DNA of 7,848 nt from CBIFVZ01 sp966185765 (GCA_966185765.1 CBIFVZ010000121.1:1-7848), one strand, 5' to 3'; positions 1 through 6,302 are shown, numbered from the stretch's first letter. Program-made: numbers and translations. Notes: a model not told the origin generated them from the sequence alone.

Positions 1-907
1 ACATCGACTGATATTCAATATGACGTATTAAATCACCAATATTGGTACCCTGCTGCTTAAACAGATTTGCAGACATCACCATAATAAATTGTTTTTTAGC
101 ACGCGAAACGGCAACATTAATTAAATCAGCCCTGTCATTAAATCCATCAACCACACTCGCGGTTGGGCTATATATAATAACATCTTTTTCTCTACCTTGA
201 TATTTATGTGCCGTATCGATTTTTATCGCTTCTTTATTAATGATAGCAGTCGCATTCGTCACCTGGGCACGATAAGGTGTGACAATACCAATATCTTCCT
301 GGGCTATATTAACCAGGTCTTGCTCAAGCACTTCCTTTTTAATCACATCAATTTCCCGGAAATTGATCAAACTTTTTCCCTCCGGTGGTTTACATGAGTG
401 ATTACCGGGCGCTGTCTTAAGTATTTTAAACGGTTCAGCATCGGAGTGCGTCATAATGATTAGCTGGTCTTCATAATACTTCTGATTACAAAAATCAATG
501 ATTCTGGGATGGCAGCGATAGTGTTCTTTAAGCAATGTGGAAGGAGCATTACCAGCAAATATAATATTGATCGATGACAATAGACTTTGTCTTAGATAAC
601 TATATTCTTTTTTAATTGAAAAGCATTCATCTATGTCTGGATGTTTAGAATCGAGTTCTTTGCTGGGGATATGGGCTATCTGTTTTAAATCACCGACAAC
701 AACCATATTTTTAGCACACGCCATAGATAATACACCGGCGAGGAGATTGACTTGCGAAGCTTCATCAACAATAAGATAGTCAAACAGCTCATTATTATCT
801 TTGTTGTTAATTATCGAGTCCGTCGTACTGAGTATAACAGGAAACCGCCTGGTAAAGCATGTAAACTGACGCTTGTATGACTGAGTATCAAACTCAAGAT
901 ATTCCAT
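1..907 (-). CDS. SF1 (Upf1-like) helicase, C-terminal part, out of frame with its N-terminal half and cut by the window edge
   Basis: This frame is open without a stop from about base 937 to the window edge, giving 302 codons from the ATG at 907-905. It carries the second half of a superfamily 1 helicase: motif II VDEAS (residues 47-51, Walker B), motif III VVVGDLKQI (69-77), EHYRCHPRI (128-136), TPYRAQV (210-216), motif V DTVHKYQGRE (231-240) and motif VI NVAVSRAKKQ (264-273). These bind and hydrolyse ATP and couple it to strand movement, but there is no Walker A here; that lies in the gene ending at 909. The frame is displaced by one base relative to that gene. The ATG used here begins one base after the upstream TAA (TAATATG), so coupled re-initiation as a separate polypeptide is conceivable, although I see no good ribosome binding site. 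More likely it is the 3' part of one frameshifted gene. Any C-terminal accessory domain is outside the window. Helicase identity is certain; the start is uncertain. Confidence 0.8.
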   Translation of the reverse strand, partial: MEYLEFDTQSYKRQFTCFTRRFPVILSTTDSIINNKDNNELFDYLIVDEASQVNLLAGVLSMACAKNMVVVGDLKQIAHIPSKELDSKHPDIDECFSIKKEYSYLRQSLLSSINIIFAGNAPSTLLKEHYRCHPRIIDFCNQKYYEDQLIIMTHSDAEPFKILKTAPGNHSCKPPEGKSLINFREIDVIKKEVLEQDLVNIAQEDIGIVTPYRAQVTNATAIINKEAIKIDTAHKYQGREKDVIIYSPTASVVDGFNDRADLINVAVSRAKKQFIMVMSANLFKQQGTNIGDLIRHIEYQSM

Positions 908-908
908 A

Positions 909-2249
909 TTATGGTGCGTTGAGAAAACATGATTTTTTTAACACAGATAGAGAGCAATCAGTATATTGCTTCAACAACCCATCAAGATCATGTTTTTTTA
1001 ACTCCTGTTCAATTATGTATTTACTTTCTAAGAGCTCTATTTTTCGTCGCCGATAATACTCCGACACCAGTCCTTTAAACAAGTTACCAGACAACGATTT
1101 AATATCTTTGAACGTATATATACCAAATTTAAACAACCATTTGAATCTGAGTGGCCAAGCCAGTTTACCTCCCGTAGATAAATGTTCCACCTCAGCCATA
1201 AACTTCATTAAATCAGGTGTTTTCCATTTATTCCCAAATGACCACACTGAAGGATTTATCGGTTCTACAGAGAAGTGCTGTTCAAAATACCGCTGTTCTA
1301 TCTCCAGCTTACTGATCTGTTCCTGAAGTCTTGCCTGAGTATTCTGGCGTTCAAGTAGATCAAAAATCAGTTTATCCGTGGAAGCAATTTGTTTCTGAGT
1401 TTGTGATAAAACATCATCAGGCAGCCCCCAACCCTCCATCTCAGGAATGTCATGTTTTTGCGCAAAAAATGCATCCTGCAAATCAACTTTTCCAAGACAG
1501 GCAGTGATAAAACCAAAGCCTTCTTTCGCTAATTTCTCATAAACATTGAGTGTAGCCTCATTATTCCCTGATACCACAGCCACCGTCTTATTCTGACAAA
1601 CCAGGTTTGCAATGATATTAAGTATAGTTTGCGTCTTTCCAGTTCCTGGTGGGCCTTGTATCAGACTTATTTGCGAGGTTAATGCCTTTTGCACAGCTTC
1701 ACGCTGTGAGGTATTTACGCCGAAAGGGAAGATAGCCGCAGGTGTGATATTGCTCTTTGGAGAAACACCCGTTATAAAGTTGCTGATCACGGAGTCAGCT
1801 CTGATCTTTTTTAATTTCTCATCGAAATACCATTTAATGTGAGGCGTTGTTTTTTCCAGATAGTTAGCAATTTTTTTATAGTAATTAATCAGGTTTTGAG
1901 TTTCATGCTTTCTGGCAATATCAGGGATAAGATGTACATCAGAAAGACGATAACAATCACTATATTCCCCACAAAAAAGAACCACATACTCATTACCAAA
2001 AATTAAAGCCTCATTATATTTTTTATTTTTTGCGTTTTTGGGTATCACCACAAAATCATCAATATTAATGATTTCTGGAGTATGAAAAAAACGGACGTTT
2101 TTTTTGTTGTAAGTGAAAGGATCGCTACCCTCGAAAGTGACCGAGACTTTATCACCAGCCAAAACCCTCACATCGATCACTCTCTTTGTGGTGTTCTTGA
2201 ATTCAGCTTGCTTACTTCTGGTCAAAACCAAGAACTTTCTCTCATCCAT
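909..2249 (-). CDS. SF1 (Upf1-like) helicase, N-terminal part ending early by frameshift
   Basis: This 446-residue product contains an uncharacterised N-terminal region (about 1-150), a Q-motif-like NTSQREAVQKAL (179-190), Walker A GPPGTGKT (199-206), a motif Ia-like VAVVSGNNEATLNVYEKL (223-240) and a charged, probably coiled-coil insertion (about 281-330 and 395-425). It stops before motif II. The missing motifs lie directly downstream in another frame, and removing one A from the A7 run at 933-939 would join the two halves smoothly (VLK then NHVFSTHHNMEYL). An in-frame TGA nine bases before the ATG at 2249 excludes an earlier start in this frame. The Shine-Dalgarno sequence is weak (GAGA about 10 nt upstream). 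The DNA is AT-rich compared with the genes to the right, which suggests separate acquisition. As written the product could bind nucleotide but could not be a working helicase alone. Distant relatives occur in anti-phage islands and as degraded genes in E. coli. The specific function is unknown. Confidence 0.85.
   Translation of the reverse strand: MDERKFLVLTRSKQAEFKNTTKRVIDVRVLAGDKVSVTFEGSDPFTYNKKNVRFFHTPEIINIDDFVVIPKNAKNKKYNEALIFGNEYVVLFCGEYSDCYRLSDVHLIPDIARKHETQNLINYYKKIANYLEKTTPHIKWYFDEKLKKIRADSVISNFITGVSPKSNITPAAIFPFGVNTSQREAVQKALTSQISLIQGPPGTGKTQTILNIIANLVCQNKTVAVVSGNNEATLNVYEKLAKEGFGFITACLGKVDLQDAFFAQKHDIPEMEGWGLPDDVLSQTQKQIASTDKLIFDLLERQNTQARLQEQISKLEIEQRYFEQHFSVEPINPSVWSFGNKWKTPDLMKFMAEVEHLSTGGKLAWPLRFKWLFKFGIYTFKDIKSLSGNLFKGLVSEYYRRRKIELLESKYIIEQELKKHDLDGLLKQYTDCSLSVLKKSCFLNAP
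933..939 (-). other. A7 homopolymer at the helicase frame junction
   Basis: The coding (minus) strand has seven consecutive A here. The N-terminal frame reads through them and ends at the TAA at 911-909. The C-terminal frame has its last upstream stop at 940-938, inside the start of the run, and is open from 937 onward. The switch must therefore occur between 937 and 912. A six-A run would fuse the halves into one open frame, so a one-base insertion is the simplest explanation. It could be a real mutation, a phase-variable tract, a site of polymerase slippage, or a sequencing error. Confidence 0.75.
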
Positions 2250-2617
2250 GCCGAATCATCTCATTTTTTGATAAAATCATAAAAGGCGGATACTGACCAA
2301 AAACTCCATCTGCACTTACATTAATAGCATTCTACTCACTACTATTTTCCAGCCTAATACCTGTCTTATCAATAAATAATACGATGATTTTTTTTTGGAT
2401 AATTAACACTTCGTTCTTATTATTTCCTGCTGAATAAATGACTACTTTTCCTTACCAGCCAGTACCTGATATTAATGTAACTGTTTAATGGCGGTAATGT
2501 CTGCCACTCCAGCGAAAAACACAGGATGTAATGAACACGGCTGCACTGCCTTCGAACTCAAAATAACTCTCGTCATTGCCCCCGAGACCAGACGCTATGC
2601 CAACAGATGACCCATTT
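2250..2617. other. Intergenic region without a gene; composition boundary
   Basis: These 368 bases separate the helicase start from the nucleoside hydrolase stop. I see no credible gene on either strand, only very short frames (for example an 11-codon ATG frame from 2530). The left part (about 2250-2470) is very AT-rich with a T9 run at 2388-2396, like the helicase gene; the right part (about 2480-2617) is closer to the GC-richer genes that follow. No convincing intrinsic terminator for the hydrolase operon, no tRNA and no clear direct repeat was found. The helicase promoter should lie here. The best candidate is an extended -10-like TGC-TATTAA on the minus strand near 2320-2330, with no good -35, so I do not call it as a separate feature. 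Confidence 0.5.
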
Positions 2618-3610
2618 TTACTCTGCGGCCTGCAAATACCCCTCAATCAACGCCAGCAACCGTGCATTGTCGATGGTCGTTAAAATTTGCACGGGTGCAC
2701 CCTGTGTTTCAGGCACGCCAACATTAAGTCGCAAATGGCCATAACGACAGGTAGTACCCCGCGCCACGCCTTGTAGCGCCACATCAAGATAATCGGTTTC
2801 GCTCGCGCATAATGTTGGGTCAAGCAACCAGGCGATAGTCAGCACATCGTGAATCCAGCAGCCGGGCAGGCCGCGCGTTTTCATCGAGTAATCAATCCAC
2901 GGCGAAAGGGTTCGAGACAGGTAACGTGTAACGGCGTTATCTACCGCCGCCAGTCTGACCAAATCAGCATGTACCATTTGCGTCCGGGTAGTGACGTCCA
3001 TCGGCACCAGCGTAATGGGTGCACCGCTGGTGAGAACGATGTGCGCCGCCTCCGGGTCGAGGCCAAAATTGGTGTCCTTCAGATAGCCCGGCACATTAAA
3101 CACGCCGCCCATAATCACAATGCGCTTCACCGCTTTTGCCATATCCGGGAACAGACGTAGTGCCATCGCCACATTGGTCAGCGGGCCAATCGCCACAAGG
3201 GTAATGTCGCCTGGGTTATTGCAGATAAGCTCGCCCATCGCAAAAGGAGCCAGTGGCGCAGTGGTCTCACATTCGGGCGGCGGCGTCACGCCGTGCCATA
3301 ACGGGCGCAGCCCATTGTTATCAACGGCACTGTCCAGACGCTCGCGCCACGGCGCGGCAGGCTCCAGCAGCGCGTGAGACGCCCCACGATAAACCGGCAC
3401 GCTGGCTCCCAACTCGCGCACCAGATGACAGGCGACCGCATAGCCCACTTCACTTGCGGTGTTGCCCGCAACCGTGGTTATCATCTCAAGATGCATTTGT
3501 GGCGCAGAAAGCGCCAGAGCAAGTGCCAGTCCGTCGTCGACGTTAGCACCCGGGATCCCGTTGCCAGGATCGCAATCAATAATTACTCGCATACTTGTAC
3601 AGCGTTGCAT
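2618..3610 (-). CDS. Nucleoside hydrolase (IunH/RihA-B-C superfamily), variant with extended metal-binding loop
   Basis: A 330-residue cytoplasmic enzyme predicted to hydrolyse the N-glycosidic bond of a ribonucleoside or similar N-riboside to base plus sugar. Family signatures (330-residue numbering) are DCDPGNGIPGANVDD at 12-26 (calcium-binding aspartates), GPLTN at 142-146, IMGG at 166-169, an NFGLDPEAA segment from N181, and the His-Asp pair H254-D255 in WIHDVLTIAW. The length is normal for the family. The first motif is DCDPG plus eight residues plus DD, instead of the usual DxDPGxDD, a seven-residue extension beside the active site. The ATG at 3610 overlaps the upstream regulator's TGA (TGATG), which implies translational coupling and is why I chose it. 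An ATG at 3592 would begin right before the conserved strand (MRVIID) and is the main alternative. A longer TTG start at 3646 lies inside the regulator and is unlikely. It is probably the last gene of the transporter-regulator-hydrolase operon. The substrate cannot be read from the sequence. Confidence 0.9.
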   Translation of the reverse strand: MQRCTSMRVIIDCDPGNGIPGANVDDGLALALALSAPQMHLEMITTVAGNTASEVGYAVACHLVRELGASVPVYRGASHALLEPAAPWRERLDSAVDNNGLRPLWHGVTPPPECETTAPLAPFAMGELICNNPGDITLVAIGPLTNVAMALRLFPDMAKAVKRIVIMGGVFNVPGYLKDTNFGLDPEAAHIVLTSGAPITLVPMDVTTRTQMVHADLVRLAAVDNAVTRYLSRTLSPWIDYSMKTRGLPGCWIHDVLTIAWLLDPTLCASETDYLDVALQGVARGTTCRYGHLRLNVGVPETQGAPVQILTTIDNARLLALIEGYLQAAE

Positions 3611-4635
3611 CAGCTCGTCGGGCGTTTCACCGGCTTGCAGCCGCAAGACTCTCCGTGTTGTAAATCAAAAGCGAATTCGCAGTGACGCGCTTTGCCGTCC
3701 CACGCTTTCAACATGCCCACCGCCGCCTGCGCCATAAGCACAACCGGCTGGCACACTGCAGTTAATGACGGCACGTTATACTGCGACTCCGGGATGGCAT
3801 TAAAACACACCAGCGCAACATCATTGGGCACGTTTAGCCCGTGTTCCGCCAGTGCACGCAGACAGCCTAATGCCTGCTGCTCATTGGTGGTAAACAACGC
3901 CCTCGGCCGTGGGCCACGCAGCAGGCGCAGTGTAGCTTCATAGCCGCCAGCGCGGGTGTAATCGGTTGAGAATATCCACGACGCATTAACGTAAAGGCCC
4001 GCACCTTCCAGCGCCTGACGCCAACCGCGCAATCTGTCTTGCGTGTTAAGCATCGTCGTCGGGCCGCAAATTATTCCAATATCACGATAGCCGTGTTCAA
4101 TCAGATGACGCGTTGCCAGATTCGCCGCCTGTTCTTCGTTCACCTGAATCGAGCTGACATTCAGGGTCTTATCGATACGGTCAATCATGACGCACGGCGT
4201 GCCGCTGGCCAAAATCAAATCAATATACGGATGGCGGTCAACGCTGGTGTAAATCAGTCCGTCCACCTGACGGTGCAGCAGGTTATTGATGATGTCCCGC
4301 TCGCGCTGCCTGTCGTCTCCGGCATCGCCTAATAGCAGCACTTTGCCATCGGCAAATGCCGCTTGCTGCAACGCATGCGCCATAGAAGAGATAAAAGGAT
4401 TAGAGATATTTGGCACTACCAGCCCGTAGGTTTGGGTCGTGCCGGATGCCAGCGCTCTTGCAATGCCGTTAGGCCGGTAACCGGTTTTTTCTATCGCGGC
4501 GAGCACTCTTAAGCGTGTTTGTGGGGCAACAGGCCGCGGCCCGTTATTGATAACGTAGCTCACTACCGCCACCGAGGTGCCAGCTTCACGGGCGACGTCG
4601 GTACGCGTAACGCGCCGGAAACGGTTTACTCTCAC
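3610..4635 (-). CDS. LacI/GalR-family transcriptional regulator
   Basis: A 341-residue DNA-binding regulator. The N-terminal helix-turn-helix is TRTDVAREAGTSVAVVSYVI (about 10-29), followed by a hinge helix (PNGIARAL, 55-62) and a periplasmic-binding-protein-like effector domain beginning TYGLVVPNISNPF and running to about residue 330. The recognition helix has V22, A23 and Y27 at the positions that in LacI are Tyr17, Gln18 and Arg22, so its operator need not resemble lac. The start is a GTG with AGG seven bases upstream. It sits between a transporter gene (94 bp gap containing a hairpin) and a nucleoside hydrolase gene that overlaps its stop. This position and the CpG-centred palindromes in front of the transporter suggest a local, autoregulating repressor induced by the transported compound or a metabolite. 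This is inference: regulator and operators are about 1.5 kb apart and the ligand is unknown. Confidence 0.92.
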   Translation of the reverse strand: MRVNRFRRVTRTDVAREAGTSVAVVSYVINNGPRPVAPQTRLRVLAAIEKTGYRPNGIARALASGTTQTYGLVVPNISNPFISSMAHALQQAAFADGKVLLLGDAGDDRQRERDIINNLLHRQVDGLIYTSVDRHPYIDLILASGTPCVMIDRIDKTLNVSSIQVNEEQAANLATRHLIEHGYRDIGIICGPTTMLNTQDRLRGWRQALEGAGLYVNASWIFSTDYTRAGGYEATLRLLRGPRPRALFTTNEQQALGCLRALAEHGLNVPNDVALVCFNAIPESQYNVPSLTAVCQPVVLMAQAAVGMLKAWDGKARHCEFAFDLQHGESCGCKPVKRPTS

Positions 4636-4669
4636 TCAATACCTGCCTGATTGCACTACATAATAAGAA

Positions 4670-4703
4670 TTGCGGGACAACAGAATACCCTGCTGCCCCG
4701 CAA
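4670..4703 (-). promoter_or_regulatory. Inverted repeat between the transporter and regulator genes
   Basis: TTGCGGG at 4670-4676 pairs perfectly with CCCGCAA at 4697-4703. Inside it CAG (4681-4683) pairs with CTG (4690-4692) across symmetrical four-base internal loops, leaving a six-base loop. A second CCCGCAAAA copy at 4713-4721 offers an alternative partner. On the transcribed minus strand the hairpin is followed by ATTCTTATT rather than a clean U-tract, so it is not a standard terminator. It could cause partial termination, mRNA processing or stabilisation between transporter and regulator. The pairing is visible; the function is inferred. Confidence 0.35.
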
Positions 4704-4729
4704 AAATCCCTGCCCGCAAAATAAAACCG

Positions 4730-6124
4730 TTAAATTGCGTCTTCCGGCAAATTCAGGTCTCGTCCCCGGGTTTCCGGCGCGAAGAACGTGGTAATCAGCC
4801 CGATGGATGCCATTACCATAAAGTAAGTCGCCACCGGCCACCAGTGACCAGCCCAGGACAGTAGCGCAGCCGCCACCAGCGGTGCGGTACCACCGGAGAT
4901 AATGGAACCCAGCTCTTTCGCCACCGCCATTTTGGTGTAACGGTTCGTCACGCCAAACAGTTCAACGCCCCACGCCGCCTGCACACCGAAGATACCCAGC
5001 GACGCCAGCGACATGCCAACAACAATAGTCGCAATCACAATCACAGGCTCACGGGAGTCCAGCAACATGAAGGCCGGGGACGCGTAAAGAATGAGTAAGA
5101 AACAGAACCAGCGATAGGTGATCCGGCGGCCAAAACGGTCAGACAACCAACCCGCCAGCGGAATAACCGCAAAGCCCAACAGAGAAGCGATAAACACGGC
5201 AGTGGTCGGCACTGATTTATCAACCATCAGTACTTTTGCCACATAACCAATGATAAAACCCTGCGCGAGGTATGACGGACCATTCTCGCCAATACGCAGG
5301 CCCACCATAGTCCAGAATGCACGGGTACGACGCCAGAAGCTGCGGGTATCCTGCTGCTGTGCAACAACACCACGCTCCATCGCTTCACGACGCTGGGCTT
5401 CAAGCAGCGCTTTCTGGCGCTCAAACACCGGCGTCTCACGCATGTGGCGGCGAATAAACAGCGCCACAATGGCAATCAGCATGCTGCCGAGGAACGGAAT
5501 ACGCCAGCCCCAGCTCATCAGGCTCTCTTTATCCATCTGTAGCACCAGTAGCCAGATGAGGGATGCCAACAGCGTGCCGCTGTTAGAACCCAGCGCAATA
5601 ACAGAAGACACCAGTCCGCGCCGTTTTGGTGGTGCGTATTCGCCCAGCATCACGGTGCCGCCGGACAGTTCCGCGCCCGCTCCCAGCCCCTGGGAGAAGC
5701 GCAGAATAACAAGACAAGTCGGCGCCCACACGCCGATAGATGCGTAGCTCGGAATCAGGCCGATCAGGGTTGTAGACAGCCCCATTAAGGCAATAGTCGT
5801 GACCATCACGACCTTACGGCCGTGACGGTCACCAATCCAGCCAAACAGCAATGCGCCTATCGGACGGGCAATAAAGCCCACCGACCAGGCCGCAAAGCTT
5901 GAAAGGAGCGCCATGACCGGCGTTGCCTCGGGGAAAAAGACATCCCCAAAGATAATGCCTGCGGCAAGGCCGTATAGCGCAAAGTCAGCGTACTCCATCG
6001 TTGTACCAAGCCAGCAGGAAAACGTCGCGCGCCGGAAGTCTCTGCGTCCTTCATCTGTCGCCAGGCGTTCCTGTGCTGCATGTGCCGCGTCGCCAGTTGG
6101 CACAGCGGAAGTATCGTTGCTCAT
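4730..6124 (-). CDS. MFS transporter of the metabolite:H+ symporter (MHS) family
   Basis: A 464-residue inner-membrane protein of the normal length and layout for 12-helix MHS permeases. A charged cytoplasmic N-terminus (1-32) leads to TM1 with EYADF (44-48), the loop 2-3 signature GWIGDRHGRK (95-104), the MHS-type RFSQGLGAGAELSG (142-155), SWGWRIPF (204-211), a basic central loop (about 225-270), the repeated loop 8-9 signature GWLSDRFGRR (325-334) and a C-terminal PETRGRDL tail (450-457). Relatives such as ShiA, KgtP, ProP and YdfJ import carboxylates, shikimate or betaines with protons, so the substrate may be an acid or zwitterion rather than a plain nucleoside. GGGGA lies eight bases before the ATG at 6124. 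It is the first gene of the set that includes the LacI-type regulator and nucleoside hydrolase, and has two matching operator-like palindromes upstream. I do not recognise it as a named gene. The family is firm; the substrate is not. Confidence 0.92.
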   Translation of the reverse strand: MSNDTSAVPTGDAAHAAQERLATDEGRRDFRRATFSCWLGTTMEYADFALYGLAAGIIFGDVFFPEATPVMALLSSFAAWSVGFIARPIGALLFGWIGDRHGRKVVMVTTIALMGLSTTLIGLIPSYASIGVWAPTCLVILRFSQGLGAGAELSGGTVMLGEYAPPKRRGLVSSVIALGSNSGTLLASLIWLLVLQMDKESLMSWGWRIPFLGSMLIAIVALFIRRHMRETPVFERQKALLEAQRREAMERGVVAQQQDTRSFWRRTRAFWTMVGLRIGENGPSYLAQGFIIGYVAKVLMVDKSVPTTAVFIASLLGFAVIPLAGWLSDRFGRRITYRWFCFLLILYASPAFMLLDSREPVIVIATIVVGMSLASLGIFGVQAAWGVELFGVTNRYTKMAVAKELGSIISGGTAPLVAAALLSWAGHWWPVATYFMVMASIGLITTFFAPETRGRDLNLPEDAI

Positions 6125-6159
6125 GTAAAAATTCCCCGGTGTTGGAATATCCGTTTCAT

Positions 6160-6173
6160 TCGCGTTAACGCGA
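6160..6173. promoter_or_regulatory. Perfect 14-bp palindrome in the transporter leader
   Basis: TCGCGTTAACGCGA is an exact inverted repeat centred on GTTAAC. It lies 36 bp before the transporter ATG and directly abuts the left operator-like palindrome. Its centre and half-sites differ from the two matching operators, so it may bind another regulator or form a small hairpin in the transporter mRNA leader. Its function is not established. Confidence 0.35.
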
Positions 6174-6174
6174 T

Positions 6175-6190
6175 CTCTACTCGCGTAGAT
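6175..6190. promoter_or_regulatory. Operator-like palindrome, left copy (probable LacI-family site)
   Basis: CTCTACTCGCGTAGAT shares 15 consecutive bases (TCTACTCGCGTAGAT) with the site at 6218-6233. It has the form CTAC-TCGC-GTAG with a central CpG, as is typical of LacI/GalR operators. Its centre is 43 bp, about four helical turns, from that of the other copy, which places both on the same DNA face. It would lie just downstream of the likely transporter transcription start. The obvious candidate protein is the LacI-type regulator of the same operon. Confidence 0.6.
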
Positions 6191-6195
6191 TCCTG

Positions 6196-6240
6196 CTTAT
6201 AATGCGCCATATACTTTATCTACTCGCGTAGATCTGGCAA
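6196..6240 (-). promoter_or_regulatory. Candidate promoter region for the transporter-regulator-hydrolase operon
   Basis: On the minus strand a -35-like TTGCCA (6240-6235, 5 of 6 to consensus) is followed after 18 bp by a weak -10-like AAGTAT (6216-6211), which would put the start near 6204. The right operator then lies in the spacer and the left one about 22 bp downstream. An alternative minus-strand -10 is TATAAG (6201-6196), without a good -35. The palindromic TTATAA core also gives a perfect TATAAT on the plus strand (6198-6203), again without a recognisable -35. The exact promoter is therefore uncertain. Confidence 0.35.
6218..6233. promoter_or_regulatory. Operator-like palindrome, right copy (probable LacI-family site)
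   Basis: ATCTACTCGCGTAGAT is a 16-bp inverted repeat in which seven of eight pairs match, with a central CpG. It is the better of two copies in this divergent region and fits within the spacer between the -35-like and -10-like elements proposed for the transporter operon. Occupancy there would block RNA polymerase, and pairing with the left copy could allow cooperative binding. The assignment to the local LacI-type regulator is inferred from position and palindrome type. Confidence 0.62.
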
Positions 6241-6253
6241 CCCAATAACTCAA

Positions 6254-6275
6254 AAATGAGTGTAAGATCACAATG
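6254..6275. promoter_or_regulatory. Possible CRP site, one half strong
   Basis: The 22-bp segment matches the ideal CRP site at about 15 positions: the right half TCACA is perfect and the left half is TGAGT instead of TGTGA, with the correct six-base spacing. The centre (6264.5) would be about 60 bp upstream of the proposed transporter start, a class I-like position, and about 44 bp upstream of the proposed rightward start. Catabolite control would suit an uptake operon, but the degenerate left half makes this tentative. Confidence 0.3.
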
Positions 6276-6302
6276 TGACAGAGATATTTCACACTTTATA
6301 AC
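6275..6302 (+). promoter_or_regulatory. Sigma70-like promoter for the YdeI/YgiW-family gene
   Basis: GTGACA (6275-6280, 5 of 6 to TTGACA) and TATAAC (6297-6302, 5 of 6 to TATAAT) are separated by 16 bp. Transcription would begin near 6309, leaving a leader of about 125 nt before the ATG at 6434. The leader contains a short ACCGG/CCGGT hairpin (6362-6376) and an AGGAC-G-GTCCT repeat near 6384-6394, but no recognised riboswitch. Confidence 0.5.

Noticed and set aside
933..939. Programmed -1 ribosomal frameshift, as in transposase genes
   Set aside because: A -1 shift enters the third frame, not the frame that holds helicase motifs II-VI; a +1 or -2 change is needed.
2388..2396. T9 run as a terminator tail
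   Set aside because: No GC-rich stem precedes it in either direction; it is consistent with general AT-richness.
2530..2565. 11-codon plus-strand ATG frame in the gene-free region
   Set aside because: It is too short, lacks a clear ribosome binding site and recognisable sequence, and there is no supporting context.
3611..3646. TTG start adding 12 residues to the nucleoside hydrolase
   Set aside because: It lies inside the regulator's coding sequence, is a rare start codon, and adds no conserved sequence; the TGATG overlap at 3610 is more natural.
5250..5747. 165-residue plus-strand open frame
   Set aside because: It lies entirely opposite the MHS transporter gene, has no family features and no ribosome binding site; it is an antisense shadow of GC-rich coding DNA. 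The other plus-strand frames between 2849 and 6128 are rejected for the same reason.
6274..6294. TGTGA...TCACA pair as a CRP site
   Set aside because: The half-sites are separated by ten bases instead of six, which does not fit CRP; the 6254-6275 segment has correct spacing.
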